Shown here: one piece after another, positions 11,901 to 25,017 of the stretch
Layout of the letters: each line of letters opens with the position of its first letter
How positions within the stretch are numbered: position 1 is the stretch's first letter
Source of the DNA: Zeus faber
Taxonomy: Eukaryota > Chordata > Actinopteri > Zeiformes > Zeidae
Direction: 5' to 3'
DNA length: 64,000 nt
NCBI GenBank assembly: GCA_960531495.1
Contig: OY482855.1
Coordinates: 2,914,001-2,978,000, forward strand
Position numbers and translations under genes: made by a program
The notes under the pieces: model-generated
What the model was told of the DNA's origin: nothing
What the model saw: the letters and a program-made list of their open reading frames with translations, nothing else
Databases searched by the model: none

Positions 11901-13840
11901 TCTTTCTTTCTTTCAATCTTTCTTTCAAAGTTTCTTTCAATCTTTCTTTCAATCTTTCAATCTTTCTTTCAATCTTTCTTTATTTCTTTCTTTAAATCAT
12001 TCTTTCAATTTTCCTTTCAATCATTCAATCTTTCAATCTTTCTTTCAATCTTTCTTTCTTTCAAACATTCTTTCATTCTTTCTTTCTATCTTTCTTTCTT
12101 TCATTCTTTCTTTCTTTCAATCTTTCTTTCTTTCTTTCTTTCTTTCAATCTTTCCTTTAATCTTTCTTTCATTCATTATGTCAATCAATCTTTCTTTCAA
12201 TCTTTGTTTCTTTCAATCTTTATTTCAATCTTTCTTTCTTTCAATCTTTCTTTCAATCTTTTAATCTTTCAATATTTCTTTCAATCTTTCATTCTTTCAA
12301 TCCATCTTTCAATCTTTATTTCTTTCAATCTTGCTTTCTTTCTTTCTTTCTTTCAATCTTTCCTTTAATCTTTCTTATATTCCTTATGTCAATCTATCTT
12401 TCTTTCAATCTTTATTTCAATCTTTCTTTCATTCTTTCTTTCAATCTTTCTTTCTTTCAATCTTTCTTTCAATCGTTCTTTCTTTCAATCTTTCTTTCAA
12501 TCTTTCGTTCTTTAAACCTTTCTATCAATCTTTCTTTCTTTCAATCTTTCTTTCATACTTTCTTTCAATCTTTCTTTCAATCTTTCTTTATTTCTTTCTT
12601 TAAATCATTCTTTCAATTTTCCTTTCAATCATTCAATCTTTCAATCTTTCTTTCAATCTTTCTTTCTTTCAAACATTCTTTCATTCTTTCTTTCTATCTT
12701 TCTTTCTTTCAATCTTTCTTTCTTTCAATCTTTCTTTCTTTCTTTCTTTCAATCTTTCCTTTAATCTTTCTTTCATTCCTTATGTCAATCTATCTTTCTT
12801 TCAATCTTTCTTTCTTTCAATCTTTATTTCAATCTTTCTTTCTTTCAATCTTTCTTTCAATCGTTGTTTCTTTCAATCTTTCTTTCAATCTTTCGTTCTT
12901 TAAACCTTTCTTTCAATCTTTCTTTCATACTTTCTTTCAATCTTTCTTTCATACTTTCTTTCAATCATTCTTTCAATCTTTCTTTCTGTGTTTCAATCTT
13001 TCTTTATTTCTTTCTTTAAATCTTTCTTTCATTCTTTCTTTCAACCTTTCTGTCTTTCAATCTTTCTTTTAGTCCTTCTTTCAATCATTAAATCTTTCAA
13101 TCTTTCTTTCAATCTTTCTTTCAATCTTTCTTTCTTTCAATCTTTCTTTCATAGTTTCTTTCAATTTTTCTTTCAATCTTTCTTTCTTTCTTTCAATCTT
13201 TCTATATTTCTTTCTTTCAATCTGTCTATATTTCTTTCTTTAAATCTTTCTTTCATTCTTTCTTTCAATCATTCAGTCTTTCAAACTTTCTTTCTTTCAA
13301 TCTTTGTTTCTTTCATTCTTTCATTCAATCTTTCTTTCAATCGTTCAATCTTACCCTCATTCTTTCTTTCAATCGTTCATTCTTTCTTTCAATCTTTCTT
13401 TCAATCGTTCAATCTTACCCTCATTCTTTCTTTCAATCTTTCAATCTTTTTCTTTCAATATTTATTTCAATCTTTCTTTCTTTCAATCTTTCTTTCTTCC
13501 AATCGTTCTTTTAATCTTTCTTTCAATCTTTGTTTCTTTCAATGTTTCTTTCTTTCAATCTTACTCTCATTATTTCTTTCAATCTATCTTTCTTTCTTTC
13601 AATCTTTCTTTATTTCTTTCTTTATATCTTTCTTTCATTCTTTCTTTCAATCATTCAATCTTTCAATCTATCTTTCAATCTTTCTTTCTTTCAATCTTTC
13701 TTTCAATCTTTCTGTCAATCTTTCAATCTAACTATCATTCTTTCTTTTAATCTTTCAATCATTCTTTCAATCTTTCTTTCTTTCAATATTTCTTTCCATC
13801 TTTCTTTCTATCAATCTTTCTTTCTTTCAAACTTTCTTTC
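8960..13840. repeat. Higher-order duplication in the satellite, about 3-kb offset
   Basis: The segment 8960-10720 recurs nearly unchanged at about 11960-13840. The offset is 2974 bp at the marker cttatgtcaatctatc (9412 with 12386) and 3118 bp further on (9870 with 12988), so the second copy holds about 144 extra bp between those points. Translations of equivalent positions in the two copies are almost identical over 140-240 residues, which shows recent homogenisation. The same marker also occurs at 9808, 11226, 12782 and 15308. Confidence 0.85.
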
Positions 13841-16800
13841 AAAGTTTCTTTCAATCTTTCTTTCAATCTTTCAATCTTTCTTTCAATCTTTCTTTATGTC
13901 TTTCTGTAAATCTTTCAATCTAACTATCATTCTTTCTTTAAATCTTTCAATCATTCTTTCAATCTTTCTTTCTTTCAATATTTCTTTCCATCTTTCTTTC
14001 TATCAATATTTCTTTCTTTCAATCTTTATTTCAAAGTTTCTTTCAATCTTTCTTTCAATCTTTCAATCTTTCTTTCAATCTTTCTTTATTTCTTTCTTTA
14101 AATCATTCTTTCAATTTTCCATTCAATCATTCAATCTTTCAATCTTTCTTTCAATCTTTCTTTCTTTCAAACATTATTTCATTCTTTCTTTCTATCTTTC
14201 TTTCTTTCAATCTTTCTTTCTTTCAATCTTTCTTTCTTTCCTTCTTTCAATCATTCTTTCAATCTTTCTTTCTTTAAATATTTATTTCCATCTTTCTTTC
14301 AATCTTTCTTTCTTTCAATGTTTCTTTCATTCTTTCTTTCAATTCATATTACTTTCAATCTTTCTTTCTTTCAATCTTTCTTTCAATCTTTCAATCTTTC
14401 TTTCATTTTTTCATTCTTTCATTATTTCTTTCAATCTTTCATTCTTTCTTACAATCTTTCAATCTTTCTTTCATTCTTTCTTTAAGTCTTTCAATCTTTC
14501 TTTCCATTTTTCTTTCAATATATCTTCAAATCTTTCCATCAATAGTTCTTTTTTTTCAATTTTTCTTTCACTCTTTCTTTCAATCTCTCTTTCAATCTTT
14601 CTTTCTAATCTTTCTTTCAATCTTTCTTTTTTAAATCTTTCTTTCAATCTTTCAATCTTTTTTGTTTCATTCTTTCTTTCAATCTTTCTTTCTTTCAATA
14701 TTTCTATCAATCTTTCTTTAATTCTTTCATTCTTTCTTTCAATCTTTCAATCTTTCTTTCGTTCTTTCAATCTTTCTTTCTTTCAATCTTTCTTTCAATC
14801 TTTCATTCTTTCATACTTTCTTTCAATCTTTCTTTCAATCTTTCTTTCTTTCTTTCAATCTTTCTTTATTTCTTTCTTTATATCTTTCTTTCATTCTTTC
14901 TTTCAATCATTCAATCTTTCAATCTCTTTTTCAATCTTTCTTTCTTTCAATCTTTCTTTCAATCTTTCTGTCAATCTTTCAATCCAACAATCATTCTTTC
15001 TTTCAATCTTTCAATCATTCTTTCAATCTGTCTTTCTTTCAATATTTCTTTCCATCTTTCTTTCTATCAATCTTTCTTTCTTTCAATCTTTCTTTCAAAG
15101 TTTCTTTCAATCTTTCTTTCAATCTTTCTTTATTTCTTTCTTTAAATCATTCTTTCAATTTTCCTTTCAATCATTCAATCTTTCAATCTTTCTTTCAATC
15201 TTTCTCTCTTTCAAACATTCTTTCATTCTTTCTTTCTATCTTTCTTTCTTTCAATCTTTCTTTCTTTCTTTCTTTCAATCTTTCCTTTAATCTTTCTTTC
15301 ATTCCTTATGTCAATCTATCTTTCTTACAATCTTTCTTCTTTCAATCTTTATTTCAATCTTTCTTTCTTTCAATCTTTCTTTCAATCTTTTAATCTTTCA
15401 ATATTTCTTTCAATCTTTCATTCTTTCAATCAATCTTTCAATCTTTATTTCTTTCAATCTTTCTTTCTTTCAATCTTTCTTTCTTTCTTTCTTTCAATCT
15501 TCCCTTTAATCTTTCTTTCATTCCTTAAGTCAATCTATCTTTCTTTCAATCTTCATTTCAATCTTTCTTTCATTCTTTCTTTCAATCGTTCTTTCTTTCA
15601 ATCTTTCTATCAATCTTTTGTTCTTTACACCTTTCTATCAATATTTCTTTCTTTCAATCTTTCTTTCATACTTTCTTTCAATCTTTCTTTCAATCTTTGT
15701 TTCTGTGTTTCAATCTTTCTTTATTTCTTTCTTTAAATCTTTCTTTCATTCTTTCTTTCAATCTTTCTGTCTTTCAATCTTTCTTTTAGTCCTTCTTTCA
15801 ATCATTAAATCGTTCAATCTTTCTTTCAATCTTTCTTTCAATCTTTCTTTCTTTCAATCTTTCTTTCTTTCATTCTTTCTTTCAATCTTTCTTTCATAGT
15901 TTCTTTCAATATTTCTTTCAATCTTTCTTTCTTTCTTTCAATCTTTCTTTATTTCTTTCTTTAAATCTTTCTTTTATTCTTTCTTTCAATAATTCAATCT
16001 TTCAATCTTTCTTTCAATCTTTCTTTCTTTCAATCTTTGTTTCTTTCATTCTTTCTTTCTATCTTTCTTTCTTTCAATCTTTCTTTCAATCGTTCATTCT
16101 TTCTTTCAATCTTTCTTTCAATCGTTCAATCTTACTCTCATTCTTTCTTTCCATCTTTCATTCTTTTTCTTTCAATCTTTCTTTCTTCCAATCTTTCTTT
16201 ATTTAAATCTTTCTTTCAAACTTTCTTTTAATCTTTCTTTCAATCTTTGTTTCTTTCAATGTTTCTTTCTTTCAATCTTACTCTCATTCTTTCTTTCAAT
16301 CTTTCAATCTTTCTTTCTTTCAATATTTCTTTCAATCTTTTTTATTTTAATCTTTCTTTCAATCTTTTTTTCAATCTTTCATTCTTTCAATCATTCTTTC
16401 AATCTTTCTATCAATCTTTTTTTCTTTCAATCTTTCTTTCTTTCAATCTTTCTTTCAATCTTTCTTTCAATCCTTTCAATATTTTAATCTTTCAATATTT
16501 CTTTCAATCTTTCATTCTTTCAATCTTTCTTTCAATCTTTATTTCTTTCAATCTTTCTTTCTTTCAATCTGTCTTTCTTTCTTTCTTTCAATCTTTCCTT
16601 TAATCTTTCTTTCATTCCTTATATCAATCTATCTTTCTTTCAATCTTTCTTTCTTTCAATCTTTATTTCAATCTTTCTTTCTTCCAATCTTTCTTTCTTT
16701 CTTTCTTTCAATCTTTCCTTTAATCTTTCTTTCATTCTTCATGTCTATCTATCTTTCTTTCAATCTTTCTTTCTTTCAATCTTTATTTCAATCTTTCTTT

Positions 16801-19581
16801 CATTCTTTCTTTCAATCTTTCTTTCTTTCAATCTTTCTTTCAATCGTTCTTTCTGTCAATCTTTCTTTCAATCTTTCTTTCTTTCAATCTTTCTTTCAAT
16901 CTTCCTTTTATTCTTTCAATCTTACTATCATTCTTTCTTTTAATCTTTCAATCTTTCTTTCAACCTTTCTATAAATCTTTCTTTCTTTCAATCTTTCTTT
17001 CATTCCATCTTTCAATCTTTCAATCTTTCAATCTTTCTTTCAATCTTTCAATCTTTCAATATTTCTTTCAATCTTTCGTTCTTTCAATCTTTCTTTCAAT
17101 CTTTATTTCTTTCAATCTTTATTTCTTTCTTTCTTTCTTTCTTTCTTTCATTCTTTATTTCAATCTTTCTTTCTTTCAATCTTTATTTTAATCTTTCTTT
17201 CATTCTTTCTTTCTATCTTTCTTTCTTTCAATCTGTCTTTCAATCGTTCTTTCTTTCTTTCAATCTTTCTTTCATTCTTTCAATCTTACTCTCATTCTTT
17301 TCTTCAATCTTTCAATCTTTCTTTCTTTCAATCTTTCTTTCTTCCAATGTTTCTTTCAATCTTTCTTTCTTTCAATCTTTCTTTCAATCTTTCTTTATTT
17401 CAATCTTTCTTTCAATCTTTCTTTCAATCTTTCATTCTTTCAATCTTTCTTTCTTTCTTTCAATCTTTCTTTCAACCCTTCTTTCAATCTTTCAATGTTT
17501 CAATATTTCTTTCAATCTTTCATTCTTTCAATCTTTCTTTCAATCTTTAATTCTTTCAATCTTTCTTTCTTTCAATCTTTCTTTCTTACTTTCTTTCAAT
17601 CTTTCCTTTAATTTTTCTTTCATTCTTTATGTCAATCTATCTTTCTTTCAATCTTTCTTTCTTTCAATCTTTATTTCAGTCTTTCTTTTATTCTTTCTTT
17701 CAATCTTTCTTTCTTTCAATCTTTCTTTCAATCTTTCTTTCTTTCAATCTTTCTTTCAATCTTCCTTTCAACCTTTCAATCTTACTATCATTCTTTCTTT
17801 TAATCTTTCAATCTTTCTTTCAACCTTTCTATCAATCTTTCTTTCTTTCAATCTTTCTTTCATACTTTCTTTCAATCTTTCTTTCAATCTTTCTTTCTGT
17901 GTTTCAATCTTTCGTTATTTCTTTCTTTAAATCTTTATTTCATTCTTTCTTTCAATCTTTCTGTCTTTAAATCTTTCTTTTAGTCCATCTTTAAATCATT
18001 AAATCTTTCAATCCTTCTTTCAATCTTTCTTTCTTTCAGTCTTTCCATCAATCTTTCTTTCAATCTTTCTTTCTTTCAATCTTTCTTTCAATCTTTCATT
18101 ATTTCTTTCAATCTTTCATTCTTTCAATCTTTCTTTCAATCTTTCATTATTTCTTTCAATCTTTCATTCTTTCAATCTTTCTTTCATTCTTTCTTTCATT
18201 CTTTCTTTCAATCTTTCTTTCAATCCTTCTTTCATTCTTTCTTTCAATCTTTCAATCTTTCTTTCAATCGTTCATTATTTCTTTCAATCTTTCTTTCTTT
18301 CAATCTTTCTTTCATTCTTTCTTTCAATCTTTCTTTCTTTCAATCTTTCTTTCATACTTTCTTTCAATCTTTCTTTCCATCTTTCTTCCTTTCTTTCATT
18401 GTTTCAAACTTTCTTTCAATATTTCTTTCATTCTTTCTTTCAGTCTTTCTTTCTTTCAATCTTTCTGTCTTTCAATCTTTCTTTTAGTCCTTCTTTCAAT
18501 CATTAAATCTTTCAATCTTTCTTTCAATCTTTCTTTCTTTCAGTCTTTCTTTAAATCTTTCTTTCAATGTTTCTTTCTTCCAATCTTTCTTTCATTCCTT
18601 CTTTCATTTTTTCTTTCAATCTTTCAATCTTTCTTTCAATCTTTCATTATTTCTTTCAATCTTTCATTCTTTCAATCTTTCTCTCATTCTTTCTTTCATT
18701 CTTTCTTTCAATCTTTCTTTCAATCCTTCTTTCATTCTTTCTTTCAATCTTTCAATCTTTCTTTCAATCTTTCATTATTTCTTTCAATCTTGAATTCTTT
18801 CAATCTTTCTCTCATCCTTTCTTTCATTCTTTCTTTCAATCTTTCTTTCAATCTTTCTTGCTTTCAATCTTTCTTTCATACTTTCTTTCAATCTTTCTTT
18901 CCATCTTTCTTCCTTTCTTTCATTGTTTCAAAGTTTCTTTCAATATTTCTTTCAGTCTTTCTTTCAGTCTTTCTTTCTTTCAATCTTTCTTTTAGTCCAT
19001 CTTTCAATCATTAAATCTGTCAATCCTTCTTTCAATCTTTCTTTCTTACAGTCTTTCTTTCAATCCTTCTTTCAATCTTTCTTTCTTTCAATCTTTCAAT
19101 CTTTCTTTCAATCTTTCATTATTTCTTTCAATCTTTCATTCTTTCAATCTTTCTTTCATTCTTTCTTTCAATCTTTCTTTCAATCTTTCTTTCTTTCAAT
19201 ATTTCTTTCATACTTTCTTTCAATCTTTCTTTCCATCTTTCTTCCTTTCTTTCATTGTTTCAAACTTTCTTTCAATATTTCTTTCAGTCTTTCTTTCAGT
19301 CTTTCTTTCTTTCAATCTTTCTTTCTGTCTTTCTTTCAATCATTCTTTCTTTCTTTCAGTCTTTCTTTCATTCTTTCAATCTTTCAATCTTTCATCATTC
19401 TTTCTTTCAATCTTTCAATCTTTCTTTCATTCTTTCTTTCAATCTTTCTGTCTTCCAATCTTTCTTTCAATCTTTCTGTCTTCCAATCTTTCTTTCAATC
19501 CTTTGTATTTCAATATTTATTTTTTCAATCTTTCTTTCTTTCAATCTTTCTTTCAATCATTCAATCTTTCAATCTATCTAT

Positions 19582-21744
19582 TCAACCCAGATAAAATCCC
19601 AAAAACGACATACTATACTATGTCGAAAAGCGTCTAAATATACCACACCCAAAATATCCCAAAATCTATATAATACTATGTCTAAAAACGTCAAAATATA
19701 CAACGCCAAAAAATGTCCCAAAAATGTCAAAATATACAACCCTGATAAATATCCCAAAAACAACATACAAAACTATATCGAAAAATGTCAAAATATACCA
19801 CGCCGAAAAATATCCCAAAAATGACATACTGTACTATGTCGAAAAATGTCAAAATATACAACCCAGATAAATATCCCAAAAACGACATACTATACTATGT
19901 TGAAAAAGTCAAAATATACAACGCCCAAAAATATCCCAAAAACGACATAATAATACTGTCGAAAAACGTCAAAATATACAATGCCAAAAAATGTCCCAAA
20001 AACGTCAAAATATACCACGCCGAAAAATATCCCAAAAACAACATAATACTATGTCCAAAAACGTCAAAATATACAAGTCTTAAAATTATCACAAAAATGT
20101 CAAAATATACAACCCAGATAAATATTCCAAAAACGACATACTATACTATGTCGAAAAACGTCAAAATATACCACACCCAAAAATATCCCAAAAACGATAT
20201 AATACTATGTCGAAAAAACGTCAAAATATACAAGCCAAAAAATGTCCCAAAAATGTCAAAATATACCACCCTGATAAATATCACAAAAACAACATACAAA
20301 ACTATGTCGAAAAACGTCAAAATATACCGCGTCAAAAAATATCACAAAAAAGTCAAAAAATACAACCCAGATAAATATTCCAAAAAAGACATACAATACT
20401 ATGTCGAAAAACGTCAAAAAATACAACGCCGAAAGACATCACAAAAACGTCAAAATATTCAACCCTGCTAAATATCACAAAAACAACATACAAAACTATG
20501 TCGAAAAACGTCAAAATAAACCACGCCGAAAAAAATCCCAAAAACGACATAATACTATGTCGAAAAAAGTAAAAATATACAAGACCGAAAAATATCACAA
20601 AATCGTCAAAATATTCAACCCAGATAAATATCACAAAAACGACATACTCTACTATGTTGAAAATTTCAAAATATACAAGCCAGGTAAATATCAAAAAAAC
20701 GACATACTACATATACTATGTCGAAAAAAGTCAAGATGTACAATGCCAAAAAATATCCTAAAAACGACATAATACTATGTCGAAAATTGTCAAACTATAC
20801 CACGTCGAAAAATATCACAAAAAGGTCAAAATATACGACGCAGATAAATATCCCAAAAACAACATAATACTCTGTCGAAAAAAGTCAAAATATACAACGC
20901 CAAAAAATGTCCAAAAAACGTCAATATATACCACGCTGAAAAATTTCCCAAAAACGACATAATACTAATTCGAAAAAAGTCAAAATATACAACGCCAAAA
21001 AATGTCACAAAAACGTCAAAATATACCAGGCAGATAAATATCCCAAAATACGACATACTATATACTATGTCGAATAACGTCAAAATATACCACACCGAAA
21101 ATTATCACAAAAAAGTCAAAATATACAACCCAGATAAATATCCCAAAAACAACATAATACTCTGTCGAAAAACGTCAAAATATACAACGCCGAAAAATAT
21201 CACAAAAACATCATAATATTCAACCCAAATGAGTATCCCAAAATCGACATACTATACTATGTCGAAAAACGTCAAAATATACAACGCCAAAAAATATCCC
21301 AAAAACGACAACAACAAACTATGTCGAAAAACGTCAAAATATACCACGCCCAAAAATGTCCCAAAAACGTCAAAATATACAACCCAGATAAATATCTCAA
21401 AAATGACGTACTATATTATGTCGAAAAACGTCAAAATATACCATGTCGAAAAATAACACAACAACGTCAAAAAATACAACCCAGATAAATATCCCAAAAA
21501 ACGACATAATATACTATGTCGAAAAAAGTCAAAACATACAATGCCAAAAAATGTCCCAAAAACGTAGAAAATATACCACCCAGATAAATATCCCAAAAAC
21601 TACATACTATCAACTATGTCGAAAAACGTCAAAATATACCACGCCGAAAAATATCCCAAAAAAGTCATAATACTATGTCGAAAAACGACAAAATATACAA
21701 GACCGAAAAATATCACAAAAACGTCAAAATATACAACCCAGATA
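19582..21744. repeat. AT-rich minisatellite with 36-bp and 25-bp modules
   Basis: Tandem modules begin cgtcaaaatatacaacgcc and run about 36 bp, alternating with modules of about 25 bp around cgacatactatactatgtcg. The composite unit is 61 bp, or 97 bp when the first module is doubled. Copies differ by point changes (cacgcc, aacgcc, cccagat). Many frames are open on both strands and give K/N/Y-rich or F/L/Y-rich products, a result of the stop-poor unit. The array directly joins the pyrimidine satellite and ends in the middle of a unit at 21744, next to a gag-like sequence. Confidence 0.92.
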
Positions 21745-22860
21745 GTTTTCTCAGTTTTGTCCTCGAATTATCACTGGACACATTTTGTCGGGTCTCTTTC
21801 CTTTTCTTGGACGTAGTCCATACCTCAAAGTGTCTTTTGAGGCCTTTTCTTCTGTAGTTTCTTCTCCGTTATTTGCAGTTCTTGTAATTGTTTTTCCAAT
21901 ACTTATTGAACATCTGGACAGGTGGAGACACTTAGGTCCTCGAAGCATATATACTGTATATCTATACTCCTCTCAATCACTCTTAAAACCATGTGTCATC
22001 GCCTACCCTTGTACTGGCTGCTAACGGGAGAAAACAGGAAGGACCTTCTTTCTTCGATTCTTCATCACTTTCAGCCTGTTCACTCTCATCCGTGTTGTCC
22101 GTTCCTGGAACCATTTTCCTCACTGGTCGATCTCCTCTTTTCTCCGCTTTAGCCAACATCCGTCTGACTCTTGGGTCGTATCCTCCAATAGCTTCGTCTG
22201 AATCACTCACAATCTCTTCTCCTATTTCCAGACTTCTGACTCATTGTCTGCTTCCCAAACGGTTCTTTCTCTTTGTACTGTTGGAGCTCGGGTACATCTT
22301 TATGGTTGTTTTAGCCTTGCCCATCTCTATTATTTGCTCATCCTCATCTTTGAAGAGAGAGTTGCCTTCCTGTGTAATCACTGGGAGCTGGGTATAAACA
22401 TCAGTGAACTTCACCTCCTTCTCATAAGGAGGGGGCTTCTATACAGATGCAGTATATGAGAAGGGTGCCTTAATCTAATCTTTATCATTTTTCTTTACTT
22501 CTTGTATACTCTGTTCCCTTTTTTCTTTTTCAGCTTCGAACAATTTCTGTCCTTCTTTTTCAAACAGCTGCTGAATACCAAGTTCTGTTTGTCTTTTCTC
22601 CGTGCATCTCTTTCCCTTCTTACCTTTCTTTTGATTCACTTTATATGTGGACACAAGCACCTGCATTGTTTTAATCACATCCGGTCTAAGAGTTCCTTCA
22701 ACTGGCCACGGTTGTTCAATGTCAAGCCAACACTTGCTCCATTTTCCTGATATTTTTGCAATATCTTTAATAAGAGGATTATTCTTTCGCACTTCATCAA
22801 CAGGAGTGATTGCTTTTGTAATTTTAGTCTCTCCCCTCTTATTTTATTTTATTGTAAATC
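21745..22860 (-). pseudogene. Retroviral gag fragment (ERV-A)
   Basis: Read on the minus strand, two open stretches (22792-22475 and 22210-21983) share a frame but are separated by stops and shifts. The upstream part begins with a short hydrophilic globular region and then a very Lys/Glu-rich helical stretch (KKGKKGK, then EKEKREQ), as expected for the matrix end of a gag polyprotein. The downstream part is acidic and rich in Ser, Glu and Asp. Assignment rests on this composition and on the LTR and primer-site-like sequence upstream in the same orientation (25961-26256). The 3' side is cut off by the minisatellite. There is no intact reading frame. Confidence 0.55.
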
Positions 22861-24300
22861 GATGTGAATTATATAAAAATTATTTATAAAGCACTGTGTA
22901 ATCACACTCAACCAAAAACAACTGAATTTACCCACCCCAAAGGAGACCAATAGCTTCCCACTTATGAAAGCAAATTCACTTGTTCATCATCTGATGCATC
23001 TGATCACACACATTTATCTTAAATTATCAAAATGATATCAATGTTCAATCTCAAAACAGCCTCAATCAAGGTAAACCATACTCAGATAATGAAACCAATA
23101 TTCACAGCACTCAACAGTATTTAAATCAAATCAGCTCTTCCACAAGTGATCAATCAAATCAATAATACTCCATTAATTAGGCAAATGCCTTAATTTGTCA
23201 GTCCGTTGCCAAGTCTCCCACTAAATAATTGCAAACGTAATATATGAAAAAGAACTACTGTAAGCCTATATGTGGAAACAAGCTAAACATCTGTCAATTA
23301 TGTAGGTTATAACTAAATGTATACACATATAGGTAAATACAGGTGTCTATTGAAAGAGTTTGTGGAAAAAACTGCACTAGCCTTGTTCAAACTGGATTCA
23401 GGATTCCTATGCGCTGTCATCCACAAGCTTCCAGTGTCTGTGAAGCACTGCCAGATGTCTTATCATCTGCCCCTTGGATGATCCAATTCAGACCCATTCC
23501 ATCTTCTCTGTCTTTCCCCCAGCTTTCGCTCAGCATAGTAAAAGAGAGGAAGAAAGAAAAAAAGAAAAATGACAACACAAGAGATCAGTGTCTTAGGCTC
23601 ACTCTAAATTCTTATACACACTGTAATACAATTCAGTGAGAGATGCATTATCAGCTTTCTCATTTCTCACGCATTTGAAATAAGGCAATGCTTACTTTTT
23701 TTTACTTTTATCAATCTAAAGAGTATATTAGTCAATCTGATCTCACCTTCAATTCATTATTTTTATTGTATTTATCTATTTAATTTAAATTTTTATTTTT
23801 TTTTCTAACATACTGAGAAAAAATTGTAAAGGGGGGGCTCCTTCACAGCTCCTCTTGTCAGGATTTTTAATTTATTAATTTCCAACTATGTATGAAGCAC
23901 CACCACTTGCTCCACCTCTTAAATTTAGAAAAAACTTCCAGTATAGACTGGTCGTCAGCGAGTGAACATCCTGTTTAAGCTCCCTTAGGCCAAGCACAAA
24001 GTCAAAGAGCACACCACAGCCAGAGCTGCTTTCTCAAACTCAGCAGCCGAAACACAAAACCTGTCCTTTGGCAGCCAAAACCAGCTTCTCCTTCTATTTC
24101 AACAAGACTATCTGTTCTTTCAACCAGAAAAAACTCACAGCAAGCACAGTCACACACACACAACAAGCATGAAAAAGACAAAGAATGAACCTACACACTA
24201 ATCAAACAATAATCAGAGCAGGAGATTTTCTTTCTTTTTCTGAATGTGCACATACATGTGAAAGCAAACTGTTGCTGGTTGCTCTACTCCTTCTCTCAGA

Positions 24301-24535
24301 AGACTCATATTTTATCAATTGTATCAACGTCCTGTAAAAGGCTCATATTTTTCATCAAATGTACAAACGTCCTTAAAAAACGCTCATATATGTTTTATCA
24401 AATGTTTAAACGTCCTGTAAAAAGGCTCATATTTTTTATCCAATGTACAAACATCCTTAAAAAGGCTCATAAATGTTTTATCAAATGTATAAACGTTCTT
24501 AAAAAAGGCTCATATATGTTTTATCGCTAAAGAGG
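24301..24535. repeat. Minisatellite of about 43 bp, roughly six copies
   Basis: Copies of the pattern ggctcatat..tttatcaaatgta..aaacgtccttaaaaa repeat with small length differences between about 24301 and 24535. An apparent open frame across it (24246-24530) simply follows the repeat. Confidence 0.8.
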
Positions 24536-25017
24536 CAAAAATGTCTCTCCTTATGGATTACTCAAACCACTCACCACCTATGTATACCTATTTAATAACA
24601 CATATATTCTATATATCATTTACACATACACACGAACATTACACAGATCTCTTCACACATCTTTAGCCGCGGCAAACACATACACACACCCACAAAGACA
24701 TGTCTGTCCAGCAGCACGTCTGATCCTCCAAAGACTTTAACAGAGCTTAACTTTCGACTCATTTATAATTTTCTAATTTCATCAAAATTTTCACTCTGGC
24801 CAAGCTTTTAACAAATTATCTTTTTAATCAGATTCTTTCATCATGCATGTTCAATGTACACTAGTTCTCCCCGGCTGGTTCAGCCCTGTTTTTCCACTTT
24901 TCTCAAACTTTATTCTTCATCTTATTTCCTATTTTAAGCCTTTAACATTGAACTCTTTTTCACTTCACTTTCATCCTTTTCATCTTATTTCATATTTAGC
25001 CAATTCCCCTGGCCATG

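Larger units (their letters stand above)
5532..19581. repeat. Pyrimidine-rich satellite, opposite orientation
   Basis: After the junction agatc/attctttc the array reads CTTTCTTTCAAT and CTTTCAAT, the complement of the left block, for 14 kb. Guanine is rare on the plus strand. The density of CTTT-only stretches rises between about 9 and 17.5 kb. Higher-order structure is visible (see 8960-13840). Translated frames rich in S, F, L, N and I are compositional artefacts. The array stops abruptly against a different minisatellite at 19582. Confidence 0.95.

Noticed and set aside
1..19581. Many long open frames rich in S, F, L, N and I or in K, E and R
   Set aside because: They follow the stop-poor satellite unit on both strands and in several frames at once; no start context, domains or codon structure.
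19582..21744. Open frames of K/N/Y-rich and F/L/Y-rich protein
   Set aside because: The 61-bp unit lacks stops in several frames; the products simply repeat the unit.
23343..23639. 98-codon plus-strand frame
   Set aside because: Ends in a Lys/Glu low-complexity run, no domain, no splice signals at suitable places.
24246..24535. Short regularly spaced repeats resembling a CRISPR array
   Set aside because: Units of about 43 bp are contiguous with no unique spacers, and the context is vertebrate; it is a minisatellite.
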